Notes: generated from the sequence alone by a model not told the origin. Shown: positions 25,636-34,588, counted from the stretch's first letter. The stretch is DNA of 45,863 nucleotides from Leucobacter sp. G161 (GCF_001482305.1 NZ_LOHP01000079.1:1-45863); one strand, 5' to 3'. Numbers and translations: made by a program.

Positions 25636-27834
25636 ATGCGACTTCTTCGGCGACCGAGGGCTTGGACAGCCGCCGCCATAGCGAGCGCGCTCCTCACCGG
25701 CGGTGCTTCACTGTCGTTACAGCCCGCGGATACAACACTTCCTGAGGCCCCGGAGCAGGCATCGGATGAGTACGCTCCGAACCTCGAACTCGTGGTCGCC
25801 CCGGAGTCTCCGGTGTTTACCGAGAAGGATACCGAGGTGAGTTTCACCGTGTTGCTGCGGAACGACGGCGATCTCAGTGTTCCCGAGGGATCCGTTGAGC
25901 TCGCACTCGGTGAGCAGTTTTCCGGCGGCAGCGCGCTCCCCAGGCCGGAAGAACTCGCTGCCCCTGATCCCGCAGAGGCCATGCCGAGCGACGATGCTGG
26001 CGCCCCCGTACGCACCGTCATTGCAACCGCGCCCATCGATGCCGTCGCCGGCGGCAAGCAGCAGCGCACCACCATTACCGTGCCGGTCGCACAGGTGGCC
26101 GCATTCTCGGCTACCGGTCACGGGGTCTATCCCCTGTATGCGACGTATCAGCCCAGCGACTCCGCGTCAGCCTCGAGCCTGTCAGCGTTCAGCCCAGTGA
26201 TCTGGGAGGGGCCGGGCGACGCTGAGGACTCGGTCGATCTTACGAGCATTGTTCCGCTCACGCTGCCCGCAGTGGTGCATTCGATGCCCACCCGTTCACA
26301 GCTCAACGCGGCCGTGCCTCGCTTCGAAGCGCTCGTGGATTACGCGGCGCGTTCACATTCCATTCTTGCCATCGATCCGCGCATTATCACCGCGATCCGA
26401 GCCTATGGAACCGAAGCACCGCAGGCTTCCCGGGAGCTCCTTGAACGGCTGGAAAGCGGCCAGATCGCGAGCTTCCTGCTGCAGTACGGCGATGCGGATC
26501 CCGCCGCCCAGGCAGACCTCGGGTTGACCGAGCTCCTCCAACCGGACGGCTTTGAGTTCATCACGCGCTTCGGCACGTGGGAGCCGCAACCGTCAAGCAC
26601 CGAGGATCGCAGCGCTCCGACTGGCTCACCCGACGAAGGGGTCCCTGACGACGCCGATTCAGCTGCGGCGGCGCAGACGGGGGAGTCGCCCGAGACCGAG
26701 GCTGCAGAGCCCCAACCCGAAGCGGACGAAACGGCGCTTCCTCCCGCTGACGACGCGCTGGCGCTGTGGCCCAACGGCCTCGCAGCTGCCTGGCCGGCCG
26801 AGGGCCAAGTGGGCGCCTCCACCATGGCACTGCTGCGTGGCGCCGGGCTCGACCTCGCGGTGCTGCGCTCAGACAACGTCACCCTCACTGGCGGCCCGCG
26901 CGCGAAGCTTGGGGAGAGCGGCGCGCTGGTGACTGATGCCGAGCTTGACGCTGGCGTACGGCTCGCACTCACTGGCGACACTGAGACGGAGCGAGCCCTG
27001 GGCAAAGCGCAAGCCTCTGCCCGCCTCGCGCTGGCAGCCAGCTCCGGAGTGAAGGGGCTCATGCTCGGTGTGGATCGCGGCGCAAGCGCCGAGGTAGAAC
27101 GACCGGAAGAGCTGCTCAGTGAACTCACCACGCAGCGATGGGTTCGCTCAGTCGCCCACTCCGCTCAGGCTGAGGGCGCTGCACAGCTCACCGCAGTCCG
27201 CCCTGAGGAAGAGCGGACCGAGCTGCTCCGCACGGCCCTCGCGAACGAACCGGTCGTCCTCGAGGCACGCGCCGCACTCGTCAACCCCGAGTATCTGGAT
27301 AGCTACCAGCGCATGCGTGTCCTCTCGCTGTTCGCGACGAAGCACGCCGCACCCGACGCCAACTTCGCCGCAACAGCACGACAGTTCGGCGAGCGCGACA
27401 ACGAGTTACACGACGGCGTGCGAATCGTGGGAACCAAGCGCGCACAGCTTGTCGGCGGATCGACCCGTATCCCTATCCAGTTGCGCAACTCACTGCCGTT
27501 CGACGCGGTGGTGAATCTCGAGGTATCCCCAACGTCCGCCGCGTTGAGCCTGCCCGAGCGAACCTTCCACGACATTCAATTGCCAGAAGATTCCACCGAT
27601 CGCGTGCTCGTGCCTGCAAAGAGCCGAGTCTCCTCCGGGGACTCGGCGCTCCTGCTCTCGGTCACCAGCGTCGACGGCGAATACACTGCGTCGACAGGCC
27701 GTCTTGAGATCACTATTAGCAGCGCTGTGGAGACCGTCGCCGTCGCTCTACTCGCCGCCTCAGCAGCGCTCTTGTTCGGCTTCGGCATTTGGCGGAGCGT
27801 CCGTCGCCGCAGGTCGCCCAGCCCCCGGGAATAG
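25636..27834 (+). CDS. DUF6049-type large secreted, membrane-anchored protein
   Basis: This 732-residue protein starts with a signal peptide (RLLRRPRAWTAAAIASALL, cleavage near residue 28-30) and ends with one membrane helix (about 702-722) and a basic tail, RRRRSPSPRE. Between them are a beta-rich domain (about 45-200), an alpha/beta domain (about 210-540) interrupted by an acidic Glu/Pro/Ala linker at about 320-370, and a second beta domain (about 575-690). The bulk is therefore outside the cell, anchored by the C-terminus. In many Actinobacteria a protein like this precedes murJ, hinting at envelope assembly, but murJ is missing here. Its function is unknown. Confidence 0.72.
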   Translation: MRLLRRPRAWTAAAIASALLTGGASLSLQPADTTLPEAPEQASDEYAPNLELVVAPESPVFTEKDTEVSFTVLLRNDGDLSVPEGSVELALGEQFSGGSALPRPEELAAPDPAEAMPSDDAGAPVRTVIATAPIDAVAGGKQQRTTITVPVAQVAAFSATGHGVYPLYATYQPSDSASASSLSAFSPVIWEGPGDAEDSVDLTSIVPLTLPAVVHSMPTRSQLNAAVPRFEALVDYAARSHSILAIDPRIITAIRAYGTEAPQASRELLERLESGQIASFLLQYGDADPAAQADLGLTELLQPDGFEFITRFGTWEPQPSSTEDRSAPTGSPDEGVPDDADSAAAAQTGESPETEAAEPQPEADETALPPADDALALWPNGLAAAWPAEGQVGASTMALLRGAGLDLAVLRSDNVTLTGGPRAKLGESGALVTDAELDAGVRLALTGDTETERALGKAQASARLALAASSGVKGLMLGVDRGASAEVERPEELLSELTTQRWVRSVAHSAQAEGAAQLTAVRPEEERTELLRTALANEPVVLEARAALVNPEYLDSYQRMRVLSLFATKHAAPDANFAATARQFGERDNELHDGVRIVGTKRAQLVGGSTRIPIQLRNSLPFDAVVNLEVSPTSAALSLPERTFHDIQLPEDSTDRVLVPAKSRVSSGDSALLLSVTSVDGEYTASTGRLEITISSAVETVAVALLAASAALLFGFGIWRSVRRRRSPSPRE

Positions 27835-27853
27835 CACGGCTTTAGGATGGGTT
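27828..27853 (+). promoter_or_regulatory. SigR/SigH-type thiol-stress promoter of trxBA
   Basis: GGAAT (27828-27832) and GTT (27851-27853, continuing GTTGT) are separated by exactly 18 bases, the consensus of actinobacterial SigR/SigH promoters. The -35 overlaps the last codons of the preceding gene, and trxB starts about 40 bases downstream. trxBA is a classic member of this regulon. Confidence 0.8.
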
Positions 27854-27893
27854 GTACCGCCTATCAGCCATACGGCAAAGCATAAGGAGAATC

Positions 27894-28844
27894 ATGCGCG
27901 AGGTCATCATCATCGGCTCAGGCCCTGCTGGGTTTACGGCAGCAATTTACGCTGCACGAGCTGAACTGTCACCGCTCATGTTTGCGAGCCAGGTGAGCAT
28001 GGGCGGGGAGCTCATGAACACGACTGACGTCGAGAACTTCCCCGGGTTTCCCGAGGGTATCCAGGGCCCCGATCTCATGCAGAAGATGCAGGAGCAGGCG
28101 GAGCGATTCGGCACCGAGGTCGTCTATGACGACATCACCGAGGTCGACTTCTCCGGCGAGATCAAGCGGCTCACCGACACCAACGGCAACGTTCACGAAG
28201 GACGCTCCGTGATCTTCGCCACCGGCTCCGCATACCGCAAGCTCGGCGTTGCAGGCGAAGAGCGCCTCTCAGGCCATGGCGTGTCCTGGTGCGCCACCTG
28301 CGATGGCTTCTTCTTCCGTGACAAGACCATCGCGGTCGTTGGCGGCGGCGATTCCGCCATGGAGGAGGCAACGTTCCTCACACGCTTCGCAAAGAAGGTC
28401 TATGTGATTCACCGCCGTGACTCGCTCAAGGCGTCGAAGATCATGCAGCAGCGTGCCTTCGACAACGACAAGATCGAGTTCATTTGGAACTCGGAGGTCG
28501 CTGAGATCCACGGTGCGGACTCGGCGGAGCGGCTGACCCTGCGGAACACTGTCGATGGCTCGGAGAGCGAGCTCCCCATCGAGGGGCTCTTCATCGCAGT
28601 TGGCAACGATCCGCGCACCCACCTCGTGCACGACATCCTTGAGATCTCGGACGAGGGCACGATCGTCGTCGAGGGCCGCTCATCCGTGACCTCCGTTCCG
28701 GGTGTCTTCGCCGCCGGTGACGTCATCGACCCGAGTTACCGCCAGGCCGTCACCGCTGCCGCGTCGGGCACGGTCGCGGCGCTCGACGCCGAACGCTACC
28801 TCGCAGCGATCGCCGCCGACCAGCCAGCCGCTGTCGCCGGTTAA
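27894..28844 (+). CDS. trxB: Thioredoxin-disulfide reductase
   Basis: This 316-residue flavoenzyme passes electrons from NADPH to thioredoxin. The FAD motif GSGPAGFTAAIYAARA is at about 8-23, the redox-active CATC at 133-136 (in SWCATCDGFFFRDK), the NADPH motif GGGDSAMEEA at about 151-160, and the C-terminal FAD segment GVFAAGDVIDP. Length is normal for the low-molecular-weight type. ATG at 27894 follows AGGAGA by 5 bases; the longer frame is rejected. trxA follows 29 bases later. Confidence 0.96.
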   Translation: MREVIIIGSGPAGFTAAIYAARAELSPLMFASQVSMGGELMNTTDVENFPGFPEGIQGPDLMQKMQEQAERFGTEVVYDDITEVDFSGEIKRLTDTNGNVHEGRSVIFATGSAYRKLGVAGEERLSGHGVSWCATCDGFFFRDKTIAVVGGGDSAMEEATFLTRFAKKVYVIHRRDSLKASKIMQQRAFDNDKIEFIWNSEVAEIHGADSAERLTLRNTVDGSESELPIEGLFIAVGNDPRTHLVHDILEISDEGTIVVEGRSSVTSVPGVFAAGDVIDPSYRQAVTAAASGTVAALDAERYLAAIAADQPAAVAG

Positions 28845-28873
28845 TCAGCAGACTGAACACTAGGAGATTCACC

Positions 28874-29197
28874 ATGAATGAGCCAATTAACGTTGACGAG
28901 CAGACCTTCGACAAGGTCGTACTCCAGAGCGAGATCCCCGTTCTCGTCGATTTCTGGGCTGCCTGGTGCGGCCCCTGCCGTGCGATCGCGCCAGTACTCG
29001 AGGAGATCGCGAAGGAGCAGGAGGGGAAGATCCTCATTGCGAAGCTCAACGTCGACGAGAACCCGACCCTCGCTGCGCAGTACCGCATCACGTCCATCCC
29101 CGCGATGAAGGTGTTCCAGGGCGGCAAAGAGGTTCACGAGATCATCGGCGCAATGCCGAAGCAGATGATCGAGAACGAGCTCACCGGAATTATCTAA
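28874..29197 (+). CDS. trxA: Thioredoxin
   Basis: This 107-residue thioredoxin has the active site WCGPC at 31-35, the cis-proline in TSIPAMKVF, and the normal fold length. It reduces protein disulfides in the cytoplasm and is recycled by the TrxB encoded just upstream. An AGGAG ribosome-binding site precedes the ATG. Its stop is only 6 bases from the stop of the convergent MFS gene, with no terminator visible between them. Confidence 0.96.
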   Translation: MNEPINVDEQTFDKVVLQSEIPVLVDFWAAWCGPCRAIAPVLEEIAKEQEGKILIAKLNVDENPTLAAQYRITSIPAMKVFQGGKEVHEIIGAMPKQMIENELTGII

Positions 29198-29203
29198 CGC
29201 GCG

Positions 29204-30427
29204 CTACCGAATTCGTGTGTTGAGCATCGCGAACACTGCGATCCCCAGGATCAGCGCGAGGCTCACAATGAGCGGCAGCACGGGTGAGAATCCGTACAGC
29301 ACCGTCGCGAGGAGCGGGGTCGCCATCCAGGTGATGCCGTTGGTTGAACTCAGCGTCCCCGCAAGCCCACCCTGCTCCTCACGAGAGACGAGCAGGGTGG
29401 GCGCGGAGAGCGCGCCAGGGATCGCGAGCCCCGTGCCCATGCCGACAAAAAACACCCCGATGAGAAATACCGGGATCGGTAGGGAAGCAATCGTCGCCGC
29501 AAAGCCGCACGCCGCGGTGAGCGCACCAACACGCATGAGTACTGCGGGCCGCCACCCCGTCGCAGGCACGACAATCCCCTGAGCGAGCAGCATGCCGATG
29601 CCGGCGGCGAGCAGAGCGCCTCCGATCACGAACGGCACCGTCCGCGCTTCGAAGGCGAAGCGGTCATGGATGATAAAGCCGATGGTGACCTGCAGCATAC
29701 TGAAAACCGTGAAGACGCCGAGGCTCACCACGAGAAACGGCCACACTCGCGGATCAGTCGCGCGCACCCGCACCGGGCGCGCAACGAGCTCACTGGGCCG
29801 TTCACTCTTGAGGAAGATCAGCCCGACGAGCATCGCGGCCAGCGGCGCAAAGGGAAGCACCGTCAGCGACGTGACGAGGCTAATGCCCGCGAGTAGCCCG
29901 CCGACCACCGAGCCGGCCACCATTGCGAGTCCCTGAACTGACCCCAGCCCGGCCATGCCACGCACCCGATCCGCCTCGGTGACAGTCACCTCTGCGACGA
30001 AGGCCTGTGCTGTGGGGAACACTGCAGAAAGTGCCGTACCGAAGAGCGGGCCCCGGCTCAGAATGAGCAGCGCAAACAGGAGCGGCCCGCCAATCGCCCC
30101 AGCCATTCCGAGCTGCGCGACTCCGGCAAACGCGAAAAGTGACACTGCCGCAAGGAGTGCTGCCCCCACCAAGACCGGTTTCCGTCCGAGCTGTTGCGAT
30201 TTCCGCCCCCAAAGGCGGCTCGTCAGCACCACCATGAGCGCCGACGCGCTCACGATGAGTCCGGCCTGCCACTCTCGCATCCCCAGGGACCGAGTCAGGG
30301 GAGCAAGCACCGGATGCAGGGTGAACTGACCGAGAAACACGAGAAACGTCATGGTCAGCACAGACCGCACTTGGATGCGGGCAGCTCGAGCGTCGCCTGA
30401 CGCCGCCCCTGGCACTGCAGCTACCAT
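29204..30427 (-). CDS. Major facilitator superfamily transporter
   Basis: This 407-residue membrane protein has about 12 hydrophobic segments. The MFS loop 2-3 motif is SRLWGRKSQQLGRKPVLVGA, and the halves are joined by a basic loop (SERPSELVARPVRVRATDPR). The pattern fits a drug/metabolite efflux-type MFS; substrate cannot be read. It sits between trxA and parB, a slot often occupied by other genes in Actinobacteria, and looks like a local insertion. The ATG at 30425-30427 lies 157 bases after parB on the same strand. Confidence 0.82.
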   Translation of the reverse strand: MVAAVPGAASGDARAARIQVRSVLTMTFLVFLGQFTLHPVLAPLTRSLGMREWQAGLIVSASALMVVLTSRLWGRKSQQLGRKPVLVGAALLAAVSLFAFAGVAQLGMAGAIGGPLLFALLILSRGPLFGTALSAVFPTAQAFVAEVTVTEADRVRGMAGLGSVQGLAMVAGSVVGGLLAGISLVTSLTVLPFAPLAAMLVGLIFLKSERPSELVARPVRVRATDPRVWPFLVVSLGVFTVFSMLQVTIGFIIHDRFAFEARTVPFVIGGALLAAGIGMLLAQGIVVPATGWRPAVLMRVGALTAACGFAATIASLPIPVFLIGVFFVGMGTGLAIPGALSAPTLLVSREEQGGLAGTLSSTNGITWMATPLLATVLYGFSPVLPLIVSLALILGIAVFAMLNTRIR

Positions 30428-30479
30428 CGCGCGGAGCTCAGCTCAGAACACATACGTCGCCCGTCATTGGGCGCTCCAC

Positions 30480-30491
30480 GAGTGCACACTC
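30480..30491. promoter_or_regulatory. Small inverted repeat upstream of the MFS gene
   Basis: GAGTG-CA-CACTC is a perfect 5 bp inverted repeat about 53 bases before the MFS start codon, in a gap without genes. It may be an operator; short palindromes also arise by chance. Confidence 0.25.
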
Positions 30492-30584
30492 CTCGACCAT
30501 ACCCATTTTGAGCGGAGCGTGGGGGCTCAGGCGGTATCCGGAGATACTTCGGCGCAACAAACGGGAACCGAACCGGTTGCGGGA

Positions 30585-31568
30585 CTAGTGGAAGCCGGGG
30601 TCTCCAAGCTCGCCCAAAATACGCTTCAGGTCGGCGATTGTCGCAAAGTCAATCGAGATTTGGCCCTTTTTCGCGCCAAGCTTCACTGACACCCGAGTAT
30701 TAAAGCGATCCCCGAGACGATCGGCGATTTCGCTGAGCTGGGCCTGCACCGCGCCCGGACGAGCCTTCGGCGCCTTTCGCTTCGGAGTCTCGCCAGCAAC
30801 GGCCTCCGCAGTACGCACGGACATTCCCTCATTCACGATCCGGTCAGACAGTGACTGCATCGCCTGTACATCGCCGTCGAGCGAGAGAATCGCACGCGCG
30901 TGGCCGGCCGTCAGTACCCCAGCGGCTACGCGAGCCTGTACCTGTTCAGGGAGCTTCAGCAGGCGGATAGTGTTCGAAATCTGCGGTCGGGATCGTCCGA
31001 TTCGCTCCGCAAGCTGCTCCTGCGTGATCCCAAAATCTGCGAGGAGCTGCTGATACGCGGAGGCTTCTTCCAGCGGGTTCAGCTGCGCGCGGTGGAGGTT
31101 CTCGAGAAGAGCATCGCGGAGCATGTGCTCATCGGCAGTTGACCGCACGATAGCTGGAATCGTGTCTAGGCCGGCGCGCTTGGATGCTCGCAGGCGCCGC
31201 TCGCCCATGATCAGCTCGTAGGTCGCCCCGGACTTCGGCTTTGGGGAAATCTCGCGAACGACAATCGGCTGGAAGACACCGAACTCCTTCACGGAGTGCG
31301 TGAGCTCTTCAAGAGCCTCTTCGTCGAACTCGGTGCGCGGCTGGAGCTGGTTGGGAACGATGTCCTGAACGCTCAGCGAGCGCAATTCCGCACCGGGAAC
31401 GGCGACAAGGGAATCATCGGCCTGAGGAGACCCGGCGGCGGTGTCGTTCAACGCTGCAGCTGCAGCTGAGGGGAAGAACACGTCTACTGGTCGCTCTCCT
31501 TCGGCTGGGGACTGAGGAATGAGCGCGCCGATCCCACGGCCAAGACCACTCCGCTTCTTCGTTGCCAT
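30585..31568 (-). CDS. parB: Chromosome partitioning protein ParB
   Basis: This 327-residue CTPase/DNA-binding protein loads at parS and organises the origin region. The N-terminus is KKRSGLGRGIGALIP. The ParB/Srx nucleotide domain (about 65-155) includes NQLQPRTEFDEEALEEL and GERRLRASKRAGL. The helix-turn-helix is around TQEQLAERIGRSRPQISNTI (about 195-215). The C-terminal dimer domain contains VSVKLGAKKGQISIDF. It follows parA by 2 bases. Candidate parS sites lie in prpD, rsmG, recF and gyrB. Confidence 0.95.
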   Translation of the reverse strand: MATKKRSGLGRGIGALIPQSPAEGERPVDVFFPSAAAAALNDTAAGSPQADDSLVAVPGAELRSLSVQDIVPNQLQPRTEFDEEALEELTHSVKEFGVFQPIVVREISPKPKSGATYELIMGERRLRASKRAGLDTIPAIVRSTADEHMLRDALLENLHRAQLNPLEEASAYQQLLADFGITQEQLAERIGRSRPQISNTIRLLKLPEQVQARVAAGVLTAGHARAILSLDGDVQAMQSLSDRIVNEGMSVRTAEAVAGETPKRKAPKARPGAVQAQLSEIADRLGDRFNTRVSVKLGAKKGQISIDFATIADLKRILGELGDPGFH

Positions 31569-31570
31569 CC

Positions 31571-32467
31571 CTAAACTCCCTCATCCTCAGTCTTCATGGG
31601 CGCACCACGATCCGCCATCTCAGCGGCGGCCTCAAGATAGGCCAGCGCGCCAATGGAGCTGCTGTCGTACTCGTGCACCGTTTGTCCGTAGCTGGGGGCC
31701 TCGGAGATACGGACCGACCGCGGGATCACCGCGTCGAGTACCTCATTCGGGAAGTGATCTCTGACCTCGTTCGCGACCTCTTGGGCAAGGTTGGTGCGCG
31801 CGTCATACATGGTGAGCAGGATCGTCGACACCTGGAGCTCCGGGTTGAGGTGTTTCTGGATCAGCTGGATGTTTCCGAGCAGCTGACTCAGCCCCTCAAG
31901 CGCGTAATACTCACATTGGATCGGGATCAACACTTCTCCGCCCGCTACAAAGGCATTGATCGTGAGGAGCCCGAGGGACGGTGGGCAATCGATGAAGACG
32001 TAGTGATAGGTGCGTTCTGAGGTCTTCAGGAACGCATCGAGCGCAGTTCGCAAACGCTGTTCCCGCGCCACCATGGAGACGAGCTCGATCTCTGCCCCGG
32101 CAAGGTTAATCGTCGAGGGTACGCACGCAAGATTCTCGTGGTCGCTCGAGATCTGGAGCGCTTCCTCGATCGTTGCTTCACCCAACAGCACTTCGTAGAC
32201 GCTCGTAATCTCAGGGCGATGCGGAACACCGAGAGCGGTCGACGCGTTGCCCTGCGGATCGAGATCGATAACCAGCACGTTGGCACCTCGGCGCGCAAGC
32301 GCAGATGCGAGGTTCACCGTCGTGGTCGTCTTGCCGACGCCGCCCTTTTGGTTCGACACTGTGACAACCCGGGTTTGCTCCGGCAGGGGAGACGGGATCG
32401 TCGCGAGACGTTTGCGCCGCTTGATTTTGTCCTCGAGGTGATCGGCAACGAGTGGTTTCTCAGCCAT
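31571..32467 (-). CDS. parA: Chromosome partitioning ATPase ParA
   Basis: This 298-residue deviant-Walker ATPase moves ParB-bound origins. The P-loop is KGGVGKTTTTVNLA (about 40-53), with DLDPQGNASTALG and VFIDCPPSLGLLT as Walker A' and B regions. The C-terminal end is Asp/Glu rich. It overlaps the end of rsmG by 8 bases and is followed by parB. Its identity is certain by motif and context. Confidence 0.95.
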   Translation of the reverse strand: MAEKPLVADHLEDKIKRRKRLATIPSPLPEQTRVVTVSNQKGGVGKTTTTVNLASALARRGANVLVIDLDPQGNASTALGVPHRPEITSVYEVLLGEATIEEALQISSDHENLACVPSTINLAGAEIELVSMVAREQRLRTALDAFLKTSERTYHYVFIDCPPSLGLLTINAFVAGGEVLIPIQCEYYALEGLSQLLGNIQLIQKHLNPELQVSTILLTMYDARTNLAQEVANEVRDHFPNEVLDAVIPRSVRISEAPSYGQTVHEYDSSSIGALAYLEAAAEMADRGAPMKTEDEGV

Positions 32468-33128
32468 GGATACCTACTTTAGCCCGGAACACGCGGGTGC
32501 TCTCAGTAAGAAGATCTGCGCCGAGTTCTGTGACCTCAACGTCGCGAACCTTGTACTTCCGAAGCACCTTCTGTGCGGCTTCGATTTCGTCGTGGATCGC
32601 TGCTCCCTTCAGGAACAACAACTCTCCGTCCTCACGCAACAGCGGAACAGTGAGTGGCACGAGCTTTCGGAGCGCCGTTACGGCACGCGCGGTCACCTGA
32701 TCAACTTCGAAGGCGCCGTGAAATTCCTCGGCGCGTCCACGCTTCACGTGGGTGTTCGTGAGCCCAAGCCGCTCGATTTGTTCCGTGAGCCAGGCGCAAC
32801 GGCGCTCCATCGGCTCGATCAGGTACATCTCGACGTCGGGACGAATAATCCCGAGCACCAGCCCGGGCATGCCGCCGCCAGTTCCGATATCGGCGACGCG
32901 GCCGCCCTCGCGCAACAGCGGAGCAAGCACTGCACTGTTGAGCAGGTGCCTGGTCCACAGGCGGGGGAGTTCGAGTGGGCCGATCAGTCCGAGTTCTTCA
33001 CCGCGCGCAGCAAGATCCGCAGCGAATTCACGGAGCACTTCAATCCGATCGCCTGCCAGTACCGCGGCAGCCGCTGGTTCCGCTTCGAGCGCTACTGCGA
33101 GCGACTCGCCCTGATCCTCGTGTTTCAC
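32460..33128 (-). CDS. rsmG: 16S rRNA (guanine-527-N7)-methyltransferase
   Basis: This 222-residue SAM-dependent methyltransferase modifies G527 of 16S rRNA; loss gives low-level streptomycin resistance in other bacteria. The SAM motif VADIGTGGGMPG is at about 78-89, preceded by TRHLLNSAVL. The start is GTG at 33126-33128, which lies inside a parS-like site, and no good ribosome-binding site precedes it. The end overlaps parA. GidB is the older name. Confidence 0.93.
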   Translation of the reverse strand: MKHEDQGESLAVALEAEPAAAAVLAGDRIEVLREFAADLAARGEELGLIGPLELPRLWTRHLLNSAVLAPLLREGGRVADIGTGGGMPGLVLGIIRPDVEMYLIEPMERRCAWLTEQIERLGLTNTHVKRGRAEEFHGAFEVDQVTARAVTALRKLVPLTVPLLREDGELLFLKGAAIHDEIEAAQKVLRKYKVRDVEVTELGADLLTESTRVFRAKVGIHG

Positions 33129-33136
33129 GTGAAACC
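33121..33136. other. parS site at the rsmG start codon
   Basis: TGTTTCACGTGAAACC matches the parS consensus at 15 of 16 positions. It spans the GTG start of rsmG and the 11-base gap after jag, about 2.5 kb from dnaA and next to parAB. Confidence 0.85.
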
Positions 33137-33139
33137 TAT

Positions 33140-33649
33140 CTAGGCCGCGCGGATGACAAGTCGGCGACCCTTGCCTTCACCCTGCGACTCGGAGAAGTAG
33201 CCTCGCTCAGCAACCTGATCGTGGACAAGCTTCCGCTCGTACGACGACATGGGCTCGAGCCGCACTTCGTCCCGGCCCGCAGCAATCTGAGCGATTGCCG
33301 CGTCAACCATGCCGACGAGCTGCTCTTCGCGGGCAACGCGTGAGCCAGCAACGTCAATGATGAGGCGTGAGAATCGGCCAGTCTTGGCCTGGACCGCGAG
33401 CCTCGTGAGGTCTTGCAGCGCCTGAACAGTGTCGGGCGTAGCGATGCGATCGATGCTCTGCCCGCCGCCCGTCACCGAGACATACGCACGGCCATTCTCG
33501 ACGGTGATGTCGAGATCCCCGTCGAGATCTGCGATGTCGAGCAGACCTTCAAGGTAGTCAGCGGCAAGGTCGCCGTCAGCCTCGAGCGTCTCGAGCGAGA
33601 CTTCCTCGGCCTCAGAGAATTCACGCTCTTCAGTCACGGACGACCTCAC
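33140..33649 (-). CDS. Jag/KhpB-type RNA-binding protein (KH and R3H domains)
   Basis: This 169-residue protein has an acidic N-terminal part, a KH-like domain (about 45-110, with VSVTGGGQSIDRIATPDTVQALQ) and a C-terminal R3H domain (about 115-168, with LEPMSSYERKLVHDQVAERG). It binds RNA in the cytoplasm and commonly follows yidC. The start is probably GTG at 33649, overlapping the yidC stop (GTGA); GTG at 33637, with GAGG 6 bases ahead, is an alternative. Confidence 0.88.
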   Translation of the reverse strand: MRSSVTEEREFSEAEEVSLETLEADGDLAADYLEGLLDIADLDGDLDITVENGRAYVSVTGGGQSIDRIATPDTVQALQDLTRLAVQAKTGRFSRLIIDVAGSRVAREEQLVGMVDAAIAQIAAGRDEVRLEPMSSYERKLVHDQVAERGYFSESQGEGKGRRLVIRAA

Positions 33650-34584
33650 TTCTTCTTCTTGGCGCGCTTGGCGCTGACGGGCTGCTGCCGCTGTCCCTGC
33701 GGCTGGGTTGCCTGGCTGGACTCCTCGGGAGCGTCATCAGTCAGCTTACCCTTTGCCTTCAGGCGGGCCTGGCGCGCGCGCCACGCCTCAGATCCGGGGT
33801 TCGGCATGGTGTTGATAACGATGCCCTGCTGCGCCATGGTCCAGATGTTCGAGGTCATCCAGTAGATGTTGAGCGCGAGCGGGAAGGTGACGCCCGAGAA
33901 GAGGAATGCGAACGGGATGATGTAGAGCAGAATCTTCTGCTGGCGGTACATCGGCGAGCTCTTCGTCTCGTCGGAGACGTTCTTGGACATGATCTGCAGC
34001 TGGGTAAAGAACTGCGAGGAGATCATGAGGATGACAATGGCGCCGAGCAAGCCGACGACTACCCAGTTCTGGGATTCCCAACCCTGGGTGAAGTTCATCT
34101 TCAGGGGAGCGCCGAAGATCGATGCCGCGTTGAAGCTATCCGTGAGCTCTCGATCCATGAGGCCGATGCCCTCGGTGTTCTCCGAGGCCTTCCGCAACAC
34201 GTAGAACAGCGAGAAGAAGACAGGCATTTGGATAAGGATCGGGAGGCATGACGAGAAGGGGTTGGTGCCGTGCTTCTTGTACAGCGCCATGGTCTCGCGA
34301 CTCATGGCCTCACGGGAGAACTGGTCGTTCTTCCCCTTGTACTTCGTCTGGATCTTCTTCATCTCAGGCTGGATGTCCATCATCCGGCGCTGAGACTTGA
34401 TCTGCCGGACAGTCACTGGGATCAGAGCTGAACGAACCACGATCACGAGACCAATGATTGAGAGCACCCAGGTGAGGCCACTCTCTGCGCTCATCCCCAG
34501 AGCGGTAAAGAGTTGATGCCAGAGGACGAGGACTACCTCAACCAGCCACCGAAGTGGCCAGAGTATGGTCTCGAAGAAGTTCAC
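33646..34584 (-). CDS. yidC: Membrane protein insertase YidC
   Basis: This 312-residue Oxa1-family insertase has hydrophobic segments around WPLRWLVEVVLVLWHQLF, LTWVLSIIGLVIVVRSALIP, LPILIQMPVFFSLFYVL, WVVVGLLGAIVILMI and IIPFAFLFSGVTFPLALNIY. The hydrophilic groove arginine is in VVRSALIP. The C-terminal tail is basic (AKRAKKKK). It has no large periplasmic P1 domain, as expected in Gram-positives. An upstream TTG at 34617 would overlap yidD by 29 bases; the GTG at 34584, 4 bases after yidD, is preferred. Confidence 0.9.
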   Translation of the reverse strand: MNFFETILWPLRWLVEVVLVLWHQLFTALGMSAESGLTWVLSIIGLVIVVRSALIPVTVRQIKSQRRMMDIQPEMKKIQTKYKGKNDQFSREAMSRETMALYKKHGTNPFSSCLPILIQMPVFFSLFYVLRKASENTEGIGLMDRELTDSFNAASIFGAPLKMNFTQGWESQNWVVVGLLGAIVILMISSQFFTQLQIMSKNVSDETKSSPMYRQQKILLYIIPFAFLFSGVTFPLALNIYWMTSNIWTMAQQGIVINTMPNPGSEAWRARQARLKAKGKLTDDAPEESSQATQPQGQRQQPVSAKRAKKKK

Positions 34585-34588
34585 TGGA

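Noticed and set aside
23985..25745. A 586-residue plus-strand frame opposite cca
   Set aside because: Antisense shadow of cca and mshB, with no domain and no promoter.
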